A DNA stretch of 64,000 nt from Lentisphaeria bacterium UBA1791 (GTDB lineage Bacteria > Verrucomicrobiota > Lentisphaeria > Victivallales > Victivallaceae), in contig DCFZ01000029.1 of assembly GCA_002314455.1 (NCBI GenBank), positions 5,288-69,287 of the forward strand, read 5' to 3'. Below, one piece after another: positions 1-8,320 of the stretch (position 1 is the first letter of the stretch; each line of letters opens with the position of its first letter). Position numbers and translations under genes: made by a program. The notes under the pieces were generated by a model. That model was not told the origin of the DNA. It was given only the letters and a program-made list of their open reading frames with translations, and did not search any database.

Positions 1-1
1 C

Positions 2-565
2 ACCGCGCTTGAGATCGATCCGGCGCTCGAAGCCGAAAGTGCCGGATTCTTTTTGATGGGAATGATGACGGATACGGGAAGTTTCCGTTTTGCCAACACC
101 AAGGGGCGGGTGCTTCGCGTCGCGGCAAGTTTGCTCGATCGCGGCGTCGATCTCGAAAAGATCGTCAACGCGCTTTATTTCAGCAATCCGCTCAAGCAGT
201 TGCAACTGGAAGCGGAACTTGTCACCGATCATCTCAAACTTGCCTGCGGCGGACGCTTCGCTTACGCCTACATCGACGACGCGCTCCTCGCCAAACACGA
301 TTTCGACCTCCGCGAAGACGAGGGGCTTATCGACATTCTGCGCGGCATCGATTCCGCCGTCATCGCGATGCTCGTCAGCAAAAAAGGAAATGCTTTCAAG
401 TTGTCGATGCGCAGCAAAGACGGCCGTTACCCCGTGATCGAACTCGCCCGGAAATTTTCCGGCGGCGGTCACGCGATGGCGGCGGGCGCAACAATCCATG
501 CCGGAACTTTTGAGGAAGTCGAAACGATCATCCTCCCCGAAATCGAAGCACTGCTGGCAAAATAA
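2..565 (+). CDS. DHH-family phosphoesterase, NrnA-like (5' end missing)
   Basis: This is the C-terminal 187 residues of a DHH/DHHA1 phosphoesterase; the reading frame is already open at base 2, so the gene begins upstream of the window. The NrnA/RecJ-like family hydrolyses short oligoribonucleotides and pAp in the cytoplasm with two metal ions. Visible are the conserved [10 protein letters not shown] stretch near residue 23, which closes the DHH domain, and the DHHA1 substrate-binding motif [11 protein letters not shown] near residue 152. The N-terminal DHH metal motif is out of view, so activity cannot be confirmed. It ends 13 bases before dut and shares its direction, so the two are probably co-transcribed. 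Confidence 0.85.
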   Translation, partial: TALEIDPALEAESAGFFLMGMMTDTGSFRFANTKGRVLRVAASLLDRGVDLEKIVNALYFSNPLKQLQLEAELVTDHLKLACGGRFAYAYIDDALLAKHDFDLREDEGLIDILRGIDSAVIAMLVSKKGNAFKLSMRSKDGRYPVIELARKFSGGGHAMAAGATIHAGTFEEVETIILPEIEALLAK

Positions 566-578
566 GGAGATTTCCGCC

Positions 579-1016
579 ATGACCGCGATCAAGATCAAGA
601 TGAAAGACAACTGTGCGGATCTTTTCCCCGCCAAGGCGCATACGGACGACGCCGCCTACGACTTGCGCGCCGCAGATGACGTGACGCTTGCCGTCGGCAA
701 AAGCACGTTGGTGCCGACGGGTATCTTTATGGAAATTCCCGTCGGTTTTGAAGCGCAAATTCGCCCCCGCAGCGGCTTGGCGCTCAAGCACAATTTGAGT
801 TTGACCAATTCCCCCGGCACGATCGACGCGGGCTACCGCGGCGAAGTCGGCATCATTATGTTCAACCCGGGGCCGGAGGAATTTTTCGTCCACCGCGGCG
901 ACCGCATCGCGCAGATGGTCATCGCCAAATTGGCGGAGGTGGAACTTGTTTCCGCCGACGATTTAAGCGAAACGGGGCGCGGCGCGGGCGGCTTCGGAAG
1001 TTCCGGTACGAAGTGA
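579..1016 (+). CDS. dut: dUTP diphosphatase (dUTPase)
   Basis: Hydrolyses dUTP to dUMP and pyrophosphate, keeping uracil out of DNA and feeding thymidylate synthesis. The product has 145 residues, the usual size of the homotrimeric enzyme. All five signature motifs are present: AYDLRA near 26, PRSGLA near 64, [11 protein letters not shown] near 79 with the catalytic Asp and Tyr, RGDRIAQMV near 106, and the C-terminal [11 protein letters not shown] arm. The ATG at 579 is chosen because AAGGAGA lies at 564-570; an upstream in-frame ATG at 498 would run through the preceding gene. Its frame continues after the stop into an SDR remnant. Confidence 0.96.
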   Translation: MTAIKIKMKDNCADLFPAKAHTDDAAYDLRAADDVTLAVGKSTLVPTGIFMEIPVGFEAQIRPRSGLALKHNLSLTNSPGTIDAGYRGEVGIIMFNPGPEEFFVHRGDRIAQMVIAKLAEVELVSADDLSETGRGAGGFGSSGTK

Positions 1017-1019
1017 AGT

Positions 1020-1127
1020 CCGCTATTTTTTCCCGATCTGCCGGGCGAATTCCTTTTCCTCGCTTCGGAGGAAGCCTCTTATGTGACCGGGGCGGAGATT
1101 CCCATTTCCGGCGGCTGGCAATTATAA
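1020..1127 (+). pseudogene. 3' remnant of a short-chain dehydrogenase/reductase (SDR)
   Basis: The frame ending at the TAA 1125-1127 reads FLFLASEEASYVTG followed by AEIPISGGWQL. This is the typical C-terminus of a classical SDR, where FLAS(D/E)xASYxTG and a GG(W/Y) ending are highly conserved. No start codon or Rossmann core remains, because dut occupies the sequence immediately upstream in the same frame. It is therefore the truncated tail of a lost gene. It lies just before a sugar-acid cluster containing a UxuA-type dehydratase. SDR-type mannonate/fructuronate reductases are common partners of UxuA, so loss of that step is a reasonable inference, though the original substrate cannot be read from this fragment. 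Confidence 0.75.
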
Positions 1128-1143
1128 AACAAGGAAAATCATC

Positions 1144-2370
1144 ATGAAAAAGATCGCATACAAAAACTGGGCGCTTTTCATCCTGTGGATCGCCTTCTTT
1201 CTGCAACAGGGTACGCGGCAGATTTTCAGCGCGACGCTGCCGCAGATCCAAAACTCCTTTCACGTTTCCAAGACGCAAATCGGCGTCGTGGCGACGGTAT
1301 TCACGTTGCTCTACGGCATTTGCGTACCTTTTGCCGGGATCGCGGCAGACATTTTCAAACGCAAATGGATGATTGTCATCGGCGTCGGCGTTTTCAGTTT
1401 CGGCATCTTCTTTTCCGGCTTCGCCAGCGGAGTGGGCGTTTTGCTGATTGCCTACAGCATCCTCAATGGATGCGGGCAGAGTTTCTACTACCCGAGTTCA
1501 ACCTCGATCATCGGTCAGCTGCACAAGGAATCGCGCGCGACCGCATTCGCCACACTGCAGTATGGATTGTACGCCGGCATCGTCAGCGTTTCCGCGATCG
1601 CCGGATGGTGCGCCGATCAGGGCGCCGACGGATGGCGGATGCCCTTCTGGATCTTCGGCGGAGTCGGGTTGTTCTGGGTGCTGATTCTGATTTTCTTCCT
1701 CAAGGACACGCCGCCGGCGGCAAGTGCGGCAACTTCGCAGGAAAAGGCGACGCCCGGCGAAGCGCTCAAGGCGATCTTTTCCAAACCGACGGCGATCTGC
1801 GTAATGCTGGGGCTGACAATGATGATCTACGTCGATTTCGGCTTCAAAACGTGGATGCCGACTTTTCTGCAGGAGCATTTCCACTGCTCGCTCGCCAAGG
1901 CGGCGTTCACCGCCGTTTTGTGGCATTACCTCGGCGCGTTTGTCGGCGTGATGGCGGGGGCGCACTTCGCCGACAAATTCGTCAAAAAGCATCACGGCGT
2001 GCGGTTGACGACCGGCGTGATCGGTCTTGCCGGCGGCATTCCCTTTATCATCGCGATGGCGTACGCCCCCAGTCTGACGCTCTGCGCGGCGGCGATGGCG
2101 CTTTTCGGCTTTTTCCGCGGCATCTACGATTCCAATTTGTTTGCGGCGCTCTTTGACGTGGTCGACGCGCGTTATCACGCTTCGGCGACCGGCGTCGTGC
2201 TGGCGATGGCGTTCGTCCTCGGCTCGGCAAGTCCGACGGTCATCGGCTGGATGTTTGACCATATGGAAATGACGTTCAGCGTCGCAAGTTTGAGCGTTTT
2301 CTACTTGCTCGGCGCACTGATCCTCCTGACGGCGCGGCTCCTTTTCATCAAGCGCGATTACTGCGCGTAG
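1144..2370 (+). CDS. MFS transporter, hexuronate/sugar-acid type
   Basis: A 408-residue inner-membrane major facilitator with about 12 hydrophobic segments and a charged central loop near residues 195-215. It probably imports an organic or sugar acid with protons. The loop after the second helix (ADIFKRKW) is the usual basic MFS motif A region. ATG 1144 follows AAGGAAAATC at 1131-1140. It is the first intact gene of a cluster with a lactonase, a mannonate dehydratase-like enzyme and a secreted GH42-like protein, which suggests a uronate or aldonate substrate (inference). The gene directly downstream begins within 6 bases of its stop. Confidence 0.85.
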   Translation: MKKIAYKNWALFILWIAFFLQQGTRQIFSATLPQIQNSFHVSKTQIGVVATVFTLLYGICVPFAGIAADIFKRKWMIVIGVGVFSFGIFFSGFASGVGVLLIAYSILNGCGQSFYYPSSTSIIGQLHKESRATAFATLQYGLYAGIVSVSAIAGWCADQGADGWRMPFWIFGGVGLFWVLILIFFLKDTPPAASAATSQEKATPGEALKAIFSKPTAICVMLGLTMMIYVDFGFKTWMPTFLQEHFHCSLAKAAFTAVLWHYLGAFVGVMAGAHFADKFVKKHHGVRLTTGVIGLAGGIPFIIAMAYAPSLTLCAAAMALFGFFRGIYDSNLFAALFDVVDARYHASATGVVLAMAFVLGSASPTVIGWMFDHMEMTFSVASLSVFYLLGALILLTARLLFIKRDYCA

Positions 2371-2376
2371 GCTTGG

Positions 2377-3321
2377 GTGATGGACGGAAATCGGCTTTTC
2401 ATCGCCGGCGCCAAAGGGTTGACGTACGGGCGTTACCGCGCGGGATCCGCATTCGTACCGGAAATTTTTCCGGTTGCCAACGGGCTTTGCTATCTCGTGC
2501 GGGACGCCGCGCACGCGATGCTGTTTGCGACGGGCAAAGGCGAACTTTACGGGTTCGACCTTTCCCTTTTCGCTCCTCAAAAACGCTTTGAAGTGCCGTC
2601 GCACGGCAACGTCAGCTGTCATCTTGCGCTGACGGTTGCCGGGGACAGGATCTTTTGCGCCAATTATCTGTCGGGCGACGTCAGCGGCTTTGCGCTGACG
2701 GATGGTTCCCCGGCTTTTCTCGGCAACGTAACGGGCAAGGGCAAACTGGGAAACAACGCGCTTCGTCAGGAAGCCCCCCACCCCCATTGCTGTCTTGTTT
2801 CCGACGACGGCAAAAAGCTTTTTTTCACCGATCTCGGGCAGGATGCGATCTTTGCTTTTGCGCTCGACGAAAGGAAAGCGGCAACGCCGTTTTGTCAGTT
2901 TCTTCCGGGAACCGGTCCGCGGCATTTGCTTGCCGCGCCGGAGGGCGATTCGCTCTACTGCGTGAGCGAGTTAAGCTGTGAACTCTTTCAGATTGCGGCG
3001 ACCGACGGCAGAATTTGCCGTCAAATTTCCGTCACGCCGGTCGGCGGTGAACTTTCCGCATTGCGGCTTTCGCCGGATCAAAAAACCGTGGGCGTCGCAT
3101 CGCGCAAAATGCAGAAAATCTTTTTTTTCGATCGCGAAACGCTCGCGTTGCAGAATGTTCTTGAAAATGCCGGATGCTGGATCCGCGATTTCATTTTTCT
3201 TCCGGACGGCGGCATCGTCGTCTGCGATCAAAAGGGCGATTGGGTGATCTTTTTCGATTTATCTCACAATGTGTTGCAGGAAATGCAAGTAGCTTCCCCG
3301 ATGTGTGCAATTCTTGTTTGA
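2377..3321 (+). CDS. beta-propeller lactonase family protein (Pgl/YbhE-like)
   Basis: A 314-residue protein without signal peptide, similar to the seven-bladed propeller lactonases exemplified by 6-phosphogluconolactonase YbhE. Supporting patterns are PHPH followed by DGKKLFFTDLGQDAI near residues 130-160, then GTGPRH and a YCVSEL strand, a spacing typical of that family. It would hydrolyse a sugar lactone to the open acid in the cytoplasm. The start may be GTG 2377 or ATG 2380; both lie just after the MFS stop, so translation is probably coupled. Between a transporter and a mannonate dehydratase-like enzyme, it may open an aldonolactone; the exact substrate is unknown. Confidence 0.75.
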   Translation: MMDGNRLFIAGAKGLTYGRYRAGSAFVPEIFPVANGLCYLVRDAAHAMLFATGKGELYGFDLSLFAPQKRFEVPSHGNVSCHLALTVAGDRIFCANYLSGDVSGFALTDGSPAFLGNVTGKGKLGNNALRQEAPHPHCCLVSDDGKKLFFTDLGQDAIFAFALDERKAATPFCQFLPGTGPRHLLAAPEGDSLYCVSELSCELFQIAATDGRICRQISVTPVGGELSALRLSPDQKTVGVASRKMQKIFFFDRETLALQNVLENAGCWIRDFIFLPDGGIVVCDQKGDWVIFFDLSHNVLQEMQVASPMCAILV

Positions 3322-3332
3322 AAGGAACTTTT

Positions 3333-4280
3333 ATGATCAAGCTCGGCATGTTGCTCCCCCCCACACCCGACCGCCGCTGGAAACTGGCGGCGCAAGCGGG
3401 CGTCCGTTACGCGATCGGCAAGGTCGGTTCCGTCTACCGCCCGTGGCTCGTCGACGAACTCCTGGCGGCAAAAAAAGCCTACGCCGACGGCGGTTTTGAA
3501 CTGGCGGCGCTGGAGGGCGACCAATTTGACATGAGCCGCATCAAGCTGGGCTTGCCGGGGCGCGACGAGGACTTGGCACGTTATTGTCAGATGCTCCGCG
3601 CGATGGGCGAAGCCAATATTCCGATCCTCTGCTTCAACTTTATGGCGGGCGTCGGCTGGTTCCGCTCGCGCAACGACATTCCGGCGCGCGGCGGCGCTTT
3701 GACGAGCCGCTGGTCGCGAAGCGACGTCCCGGAAGAGAAACTCAAGTTTTCTCACGAGAAACTTTGGGAAAACTACCTTTATTTTTTGCGCGCCGTCCTG
3801 CCGGAAGCGGAAAAAGCCCGCGTCAAAATGTGTCAGCATCCCGATGACCCCCCGGTGGCGGAACTTCTGGGCTACCCCCGAATCCTCACCAGCGCCGACG
3901 CCTATCGCCGCGCCTTTCGGGAAACCGGATCTTCCGCACTCGGCGTCACCTTTTGCGCCGCAACTTTTCGCGCGATGGGCGAGGACGATCTCGCGTTGAT
4001 GCGCCAGTGGAAAGAGCGGATCGCTTTCTTTCACATGCGCGACAACCGGCCGCTCCCCGACGGCTTTGAGGAAACCTTTCACGGCGACGGGCCGACCGAT
4101 CTCGTCGCGCGTTTTCGCGAATTGGCGACGTGGCAGAACGACGTTCTGCTCCGCCCCGACCACGCCCCGACGATGGAGGGCGAAACCAACGCGGAGCCGG
4201 GATACGCCGCAATCGGCCGCATCCTCGCGATCGCCTATTTCCGCGGCATTTTAGAGAGTTTGAAAATCAACTGGAGATAA
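3333..4280 (+). CDS. mannonate dehydratase-like enzyme (UxuA family)
   Basis: A 315-residue TIM-barrel protein of the UxuA type, which dehydrates D-mannonate to 2-keto-3-deoxygluconate in hexuronate catabolism. It shows the family motif CQHPDDPP near residue 166, HMRDNR near 234, FHGDG, and the C-terminal RPDHAPTMEGE and PGYAAIGR segments, which carry metal and substrate ligands. It is shorter than E. coli UxuA (about 394 residues). ATG 3333 follows AAAGGAA at 3321-3327; an upstream in-frame start at 3174 would run inside the lactonase. The cluster lacks an intact fructuronate reductase, but an SDR remnant lies at its head. A related sugar-acid substrate remains possible. Confidence 0.8.
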   Translation: MIKLGMLLPPTPDRRWKLAAQAGVRYAIGKVGSVYRPWLVDELLAAKKAYADGGFELAALEGDQFDMSRIKLGLPGRDEDLARYCQMLRAMGEANIPILCFNFMAGVGWFRSRNDIPARGGALTSRWSRSDVPEEKLKFSHEKLWENYLYFLRAVLPEAEKARVKMCQHPDDPPVAELLGYPRILTSADAYRRAFRETGSSALGVTFCAATFRAMGEDDLALMRQWKERIAFFHMRDNRPLPDGFEETFHGDGPTDLVARFRELATWQNDVLLRPDHAPTMEGETNAEPGYAAIGRILAIAYFRGILESLKINWR

Positions 4281-4284
4281 AAAA

Positions 4285-6225
4285 ATGAAAAGATTATTCA
4301 TCTTTCTTCTGATGGGGAGCATGGCGCTGATGGCAAAGAATCCTTTTTCCGTAAAAACGATCGACGGCGTGCCGACCTGGTGCAAAGACGGCAAACCGGC
4401 GCCGCCCGTATTTTTCTGGCAGCACAATCTGGACGACGTCGACGTCAACGAAGTCGAAAAATTCGGCATCGAAGTCTTTACCTGCTTCAACTCGAAGCAA
4501 TCCTACGAACACCCCTACTGGGTCGGCGAAGGCAAATATGATTTCTCGTGGCACGACGCGGAAATCAGCAAGTTCTTTGCCGCGCACCCCAACGCTTATC
4601 TGATCCCGCGCATTTTTGTCCAAGCCCCCTACTGGTGGCTCGAAAAGCACCCCGATGAAATGATCGGCTACACCGACAATCCGGAGCGCAAAAAGGGCAA
4701 CGGCGGCGGCTCGACCTTTCACGAATCTTTCGCTTCGGAAGCGTGGAAGCGCGAAGAGGGCGAAGCGTTGCGCGCCATCATCCGTCACTTCAAATCAATG
4801 CCGTGGGGAAACCGCATCATCGCCATTCACATCACGGGCGGCACGCTCGGCGAATGGCACACCTGGAGCGGCGGCAAGGATCCCGACTGCAGTTTGCCGA
4901 TGGCAAAACGCTACGGCAAACCGATCCCGCCCGCGATGGAGCGCGACGCAGAATATTTTGAATGCTATTTCTCGGCGACGGTCGACGCGATCGACCACTT
5001 CTGCAAGATCGTCAAGGAGGAAAGCGACTACATGACCGTCGTCTTTTACGGATATTTCCTCGCCAACTACACGCCCTACAGTCACCACAAGGCGCTCGAC
5101 AAACTTCTGAAACTTGACAGCGTCGACATCCTCTCAAGTCCCCACGTTTACGCGCGGCGCGCGGCGGGCGACGACGGCTATTTCCGCACCTTTCCGGCAA
5201 CGATCGCCAAGCACGGCAAACTTTTTGTCAACGAGGCGGATGACCGCACCGACTTGGGCAAGCGCGACAAGTGGGATGGCGGCTGGGTGCGCGGCCGCAG
5301 CGAAATGGAGTCCGTCAACATTTTGCGCCGCGAATTCGGGCAAGCCGTCACCCACTGCGTCGGCTTGTGGTACATGGACGTCGATCCCGGCATTTTCCGC
5401 AAGCCGGTCTACTGGGCGGAAATCGAGCGCGCCCACAACTACTACGCGCGTCAACTGGCACTGCCGCAGAAACGCGTTTCCGAGATCGCCGTGCTCTGCG
5501 ACGACCGCGGCCGCATCAATATGCCGCGCGAGCAGTTTTTCAATCCCTTTGCCGAATGCGCGGTGCGTAAACTGACTTTCGGCAGTTTGTGCCACATCGG
5601 CGCGCCCTTTGACTTCTACACGACGGACGACGCCGACTTTGAGACGCTCAAAGATTACAAAGTGATCATCCTCCTCGACGGCGTCGCGCTCTCGGAAAAA
5701 TGCCGCGCGGAATTGAAAAAACTGCAAAACAGTCATCGCGCCTTTATCTGGCTCCACGGTTCGGGCGCCTACGACCCCGTCGCCCAAAAGTGGGATATGG
5801 CAAAAATGCACGACTTGACAGGCATGGAATTTTCCCTGACGGAAAAACAGGAAATTCCGTGGCAGGTCTTCGAAGTGCCCCACGAAACCAAGCCCGGCTT
5901 TGCACCGCTGGAAGCGCATCAGAAATTTGAAAACTGGTCGAGCCATTATTTCGGCGGCTTCGCGATCGCACCGGCGAAATTCCGCGCAGTCTGCAAGGCG
6001 GCAAACGTTTTCCTCTACGACGAAGAAGACGACGTCGTTTCCGCTTCAGAAAGCGCCCTGATGATTCACGCTTCCAATAGCGGCGTCAAGTCGATCAAAC
6101 TCCCCTGCCCCAAAAAAGTGACCGATATGGTAACAGGAAAAGTGATCGGCGACAACATCACCGAATTTCAAAAAGAAATGATTTTCGGCGAAACCGCTCT
6201 TTTCGAGCTCGCTCCGGCACAATAA
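4285..6225 (+). CDS. secreted GH42-like glycoside hydrolase
   Basis: A 646-residue exported protein with an N-terminal signal peptide (MKRLFIFLLMGSMALMA). Residues about 25-390 look like a clan A TIM barrel of the GH42 type: GGTLGEWHTW near 188 carries the likely acid/base Glu, and LFVNEADDRT near 313 the likely nucleophile Glu. Residues about 400-580 resemble the GH42 middle, glutamine amidotransferase-like domain. It could release galactose-like or other residues outside the cytoplasm for the transporter upstream. GGAGA at 4272-4276 overlaps the end of the dehydratase gene, so it is the last gene of that operon. A strong hairpin terminator follows at 6244. The exact family assignment needs a profile search. 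Confidence 0.65.
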   Translation: MKRLFIFLLMGSMALMAKNPFSVKTIDGVPTWCKDGKPAPPVFFWQHNLDDVDVNEVEKFGIEVFTCFNSKQSYEHPYWVGEGKYDFSWHDAEISKFFAAHPNAYLIPRIFVQAPYWWLEKHPDEMIGYTDNPERKKGNGGGSTFHESFASEAWKREEGEALRAIIRHFKSMPWGNRIIAIHITGGTLGEWHTWSGGKDPDCSLPMAKRYGKPIPPAMERDAEYFECYFSATVDAIDHFCKIVKEESDYMTVVFYGYFLANYTPYSHHKALDKLLKLDSVDILSSPHVYARRAAGDDGYFRTFPATIAKHGKLFVNEADDRTDLGKRDKWDGGWVRGRSEMESVNILRREFGQAVTHCVGLWYMDVDPGIFRKPVYWAEIERAHNYYARQLALPQKRVSEIAVLCDDRGRINMPREQFFNPFAECAVRKLTFGSLCHIGAPFDFYTTDDADFETLKDYKVIILLDGVALSEKCRAELKKLQNSHRAFIWLHGSGAYDPVAQKWDMAKMHDLTGMEFSLTEKQEIPWQVFEVPHETKPGFAPLEAHQKFENWSSHYFGGFAIAPAKFRAVCKAANVFLYDEEDDVVSASESALMIHASNSGVKSIKLPCPKKVTDMVTGKVIGDNITEFQKEMIFGETALFELAPAQ

Positions 6226-6243
6226 ATCAGCCCCCCCGACAGA

Positions 6244-6284
6244 GACTGTGGCAAAACCTTGACCGGCAAGCAACAGTCTTTTTT
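6244..6284 (+). terminator. intrinsic terminator after the GH42-like gene
   Basis: Arms 6244-6252 and 6270-6278 pair with one mismatch around a 17-base loop and are followed by six T. Loop and arms closely match the hairpin at 60967-61011 read on the minus strand. Confidence 0.85.
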
Positions 6285-6299
6285 ATCTGATCCCGCGGC

Positions 6300-6356
6300 G
6301 CGGGCGTGATGGACACAAGAGAGGGCTCATTTCGCCCTCTCGTGAAACGCGCCCGC
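6300..6356. repeat. nested inverted repeat in the intergenic region
   Basis: Outer arms GCGGGCG (6300-6306) and CGCCCGC (6350-6356) enclose perfect inner arms 6319-6326 and 6334-6341. A third small hairpin, CCCGC-TAAA-GCGGG, follows near 6362. None is followed by a T-run of at least five on the plus strand. They may end the minus-strand transcript of the hydrolase gene at 6464 or stabilise mRNA ends. The rest of 6285-6463 holds no convincing gene. Confidence 0.6.
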
Positions 6357-6463
6357 CCCCCCGCTAAAGCGGGATTTTGTACTGGTATAGTTTTGTGTGT
6401 GATGAAAAACCGATTCGGCTCGCGGTTCCAGGTGTCACATCGGTCTCTACACGATAATTGATC

Positions 6464-7273
6464 TTATTCGTGCACCGACTGGTGGAATTTGACGATCCGC
6501 GACGTGTCGTCCATACCGTGCGGATGGTGTCCCCACATTGGACGGCGGATGATCTCAAGGGGCGCGCCAAATTCATGCAATCTCGCCGCGACGATGTTGA
6601 TGTTCGTTTCAACGCAGACGACCTGATCCGCTTCGCCCGTCACGGCAAGCACGGGGATGTTGTAGTCGGCGATCGGCTTCAAGTTGTTGATGGGATTCAA
6701 TTTCGACGTTTTGAACTCCTCGTCGGTCAAGCCGAATTGCTTTCTCATCGTGCCGCAACGGCTTTCCTGCGCAAAAGCATCGGGATCGGCGGCGTTGCAG
6801 ACCGGCGCGTCAAGGTAGATCGCCGCAACGTCTTCCGGAAAGGTTTCCGCATAGCGGAGCGAGAAAAAACCGCCCCAGCTCATCCCGATCAGATTGACCT
6901 TTTCGGCAACTCCGAGCGATACGAGAAAATTACGGAAGCGTTTCATCGCGGCGACCCCTTCCGGACTTGCCGCCGTCGGCAGAACGTCGATATGAGCGTG
7001 ATAATACCCCAAGCGCAACAGATCGGGGATCCCGACGCGTTCGACAAAGGCTTCCGGCCAAATCGCGCACCAGCTCCAGCGGCCGTCGTTCGCCGGGCGT
7101 CTCGGCTCGACGATGAACGCCTTGCGCCCCTCAAAGACAAAGTTATAACGCGTATAGCCGTGCCACTTGACCGTTTCCACCGGCTTCGGCAATTTTTCCA
7201 AATTCACTTTGCCGGCATAACTCCCCGCCGTCAAAAGAGACAGCATCATCGCGATCAATCCCGTCTTTTTCAT
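6464..7273 (-). CDS. secreted alpha/beta hydrolase
   Basis: A 269-residue alpha/beta hydrolase with a signal peptide (residues 1-20, ending SYA). The nucleophile elbow is GMSWGG with Ser132. The acid is probably the Asp in TGEADQ near residue 216, and the base the His in WGHHPHG near 250, giving a complete triad. The substrate is unknown; by context it may be an esterase acting on polysaccharide substituents. It is transcribed alone, divergent from the SGNH gene at 7406, and has its own promoter at 7305-7332. A dienelactone hydrolase-like or acyl esterase role cannot be distinguished. Confidence 0.75.
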   Translation of the reverse strand: MKKTGLIAMMLSLLTAGSYAGKVNLEKLPKPVETVKWHGYTRYNFVFEGRKAFIVEPRRPANDGRWSWCAIWPEAFVERVGIPDLLRLGYYHAHIDVLPTAASPEGVAAMKRFRNFLVSLGVAEKVNLIGMSWGGFFSLRYAETFPEDVAAIYLDAPVCNAADPDAFAQESRCGTMRKQFGLTDEEFKTSKLNPINNLKPIADYNIPVLAVTGEADQVVCVETNINIVAARLHEFGAPLEIIRRPMWGHHPHGMDDTSRIVKFHQSVHE

Positions 7274-7304
7274 ATTTTCCCCTCGGTATTACGTTTTGAT
7301 TCAT

Positions 7305-7332
7305 ACTATAATGCCGCAAAGAAATTTTTCAA
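7305..7332 (-). promoter_or_regulatory. sigma-70 type promoter for the alpha/beta hydrolase gene
   Basis: Read on the minus strand: TTGAAA (7332-7327), 16-base spacer, TATAGT (7310-7305). It lies 32 bases upstream of the start codon. Confidence 0.6.
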
Positions 7333-7350
7333 GGAAAGCCGCGGGCGTTT

Positions 7351-7379
7351 TTGACAACCGTGCAACCGGTGTGTATATT
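7351..7379 (+). promoter_or_regulatory. strong sigma-70 type promoter for the SGNH/lipoprotein pair
   Basis: Consensus TTGACA at 7351-7356, 17-base spacer, TATATT at 7374-7379. The start codon of the SGNH gene is at 7406, so the leader would be about 20 bases. Confidence 0.75.
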
Positions 7380-7405
7380 AAGAGAACCGAACCCAAGGAT
7401 CCATC

Positions 7406-8320
7406 ATGAAAAAATTTTTTACCGCCTTGCTTGCGGCGTTGAGCGGGTATGTTTTTGCCGGCGAAGCGCCGCTTAAAGTGCTGATGATCGGCAACAGTTT
7501 CGCGTGGAGTTGCAGAATCTATCTGCGCGACGTCGCCGCTTCGGCGAATTGCAAACTCGACCTTGAAATCGCCTCGATCGGCGGCTGTTCGCTCGAACGG
7601 CACATTGAGGAATACGCCAAGTCGGCGCAAAACGCCGATCACCGCCCCTACCGTTGTCTCGGCACCCGAAACGCCTCGTTGCAGGAGCTCCTTGCCAAAA
7701 AGAAATGGGACATCATCACCATTCAGCAGGCGAGCCATCTGAGCTGGCGCGCCGACTCCTATCAGCCGTGGGCGGATCAACTGATCGCCATCATCAAGAA
7801 AACCAATCCGCAAGCCGAGATCGTCATTCAGGAAACGTGGAGTTACAACGGCGGCGATCCCCGTTTCGCCAATTTGAATGAAGTGTGGAGCGTCGATCAG
7901 ACTTCCATGTTTGAAGCGCTTGACAAAAATTATCGTAAGCTCGCCAAAGACAACAACTTCCGCATTGTTCCAGTCGGCGTCGCCATTCAGCTTTCGCGCG
8001 TCCAAAAGCCAGTGCAATTGCCCGTGTGCAACGAAAAATTCCTCGCGGGCATTTCAAGCTCCAACAATCTGCCGGAAACGACCGACGTCGTCGGGAAGTG
8101 CGTTTGGGAAAAGCGAACCGACGGCACCACGGGCGCCCACGCCGACACCATTCACCTCAACCGCTACGGAGAATATCTCCAAGCCTGCGTCTGGTTCGGC
8201 TTTCTCTTTCAGAAGCCGGTTTCCGAGATCACGCTTTATCCCCCGGAACTTGACCGTCAGCGCGTCGAAAAGCTCCGCGGTTTCGCCCAACAGGCGCTCG
8301 ACATGGAAAAGAGCAAATGA
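7406..8320 (+). CDS. secreted SGNH-fold protein, DUF4886-like
   Basis: A 304-residue exported protein with signal peptide (residues 1-18, ending VFA). The first SGNH block is altered to LMIGNSF near residue 29 instead of GDS, with Asn-Ser as in DUF4886 proteins. DIITIQQASH near 105 supplies the third block, and HLNRYGEYL near 250 the catalytic His block. It is probably an esterase or deacetylase acting on a carbohydrate, but the substrate is unknown. The lipoprotein gene downstream starts on its stop codon (ATGA), so the two products probably act together at the cell surface. A consensus promoter stands directly upstream. Confidence 0.7.
   Translation: MKKFFTALLAALSGYVFAGEAPLKVLMIGNSFAWSCRIYLRDVAASANCKLDLEIASIGGCSLERHIEEYAKSAQNADHRPYRCLGTRNASLQELLAKKKWDIITIQQASHLSWRADSYQPWADQLIAIIKKTNPQAEIVIQETWSYNGGDPRFANLNEVWSVDQTSMFEALDKNYRKLAKDNNFRIVPVGVAIQLSRVQKPVQLPVCNEKFLAGISSSNNLPETTDVVGKCVWEKRTDGTTGAHADTIHLNRYGEYLQACVWFGFLFQKPVSEITLYPPELDRQRVEKLRGFAQQALDMEKSK

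Noticed and set aside
6364..6463. Minus-strand frame ending YRVETDVTPGTAS... after the hydrolase gene
   Set aside because: It overlaps the hydrolase in another frame and has no start in the gap or recognisable similarity; could only be a chance open frame.
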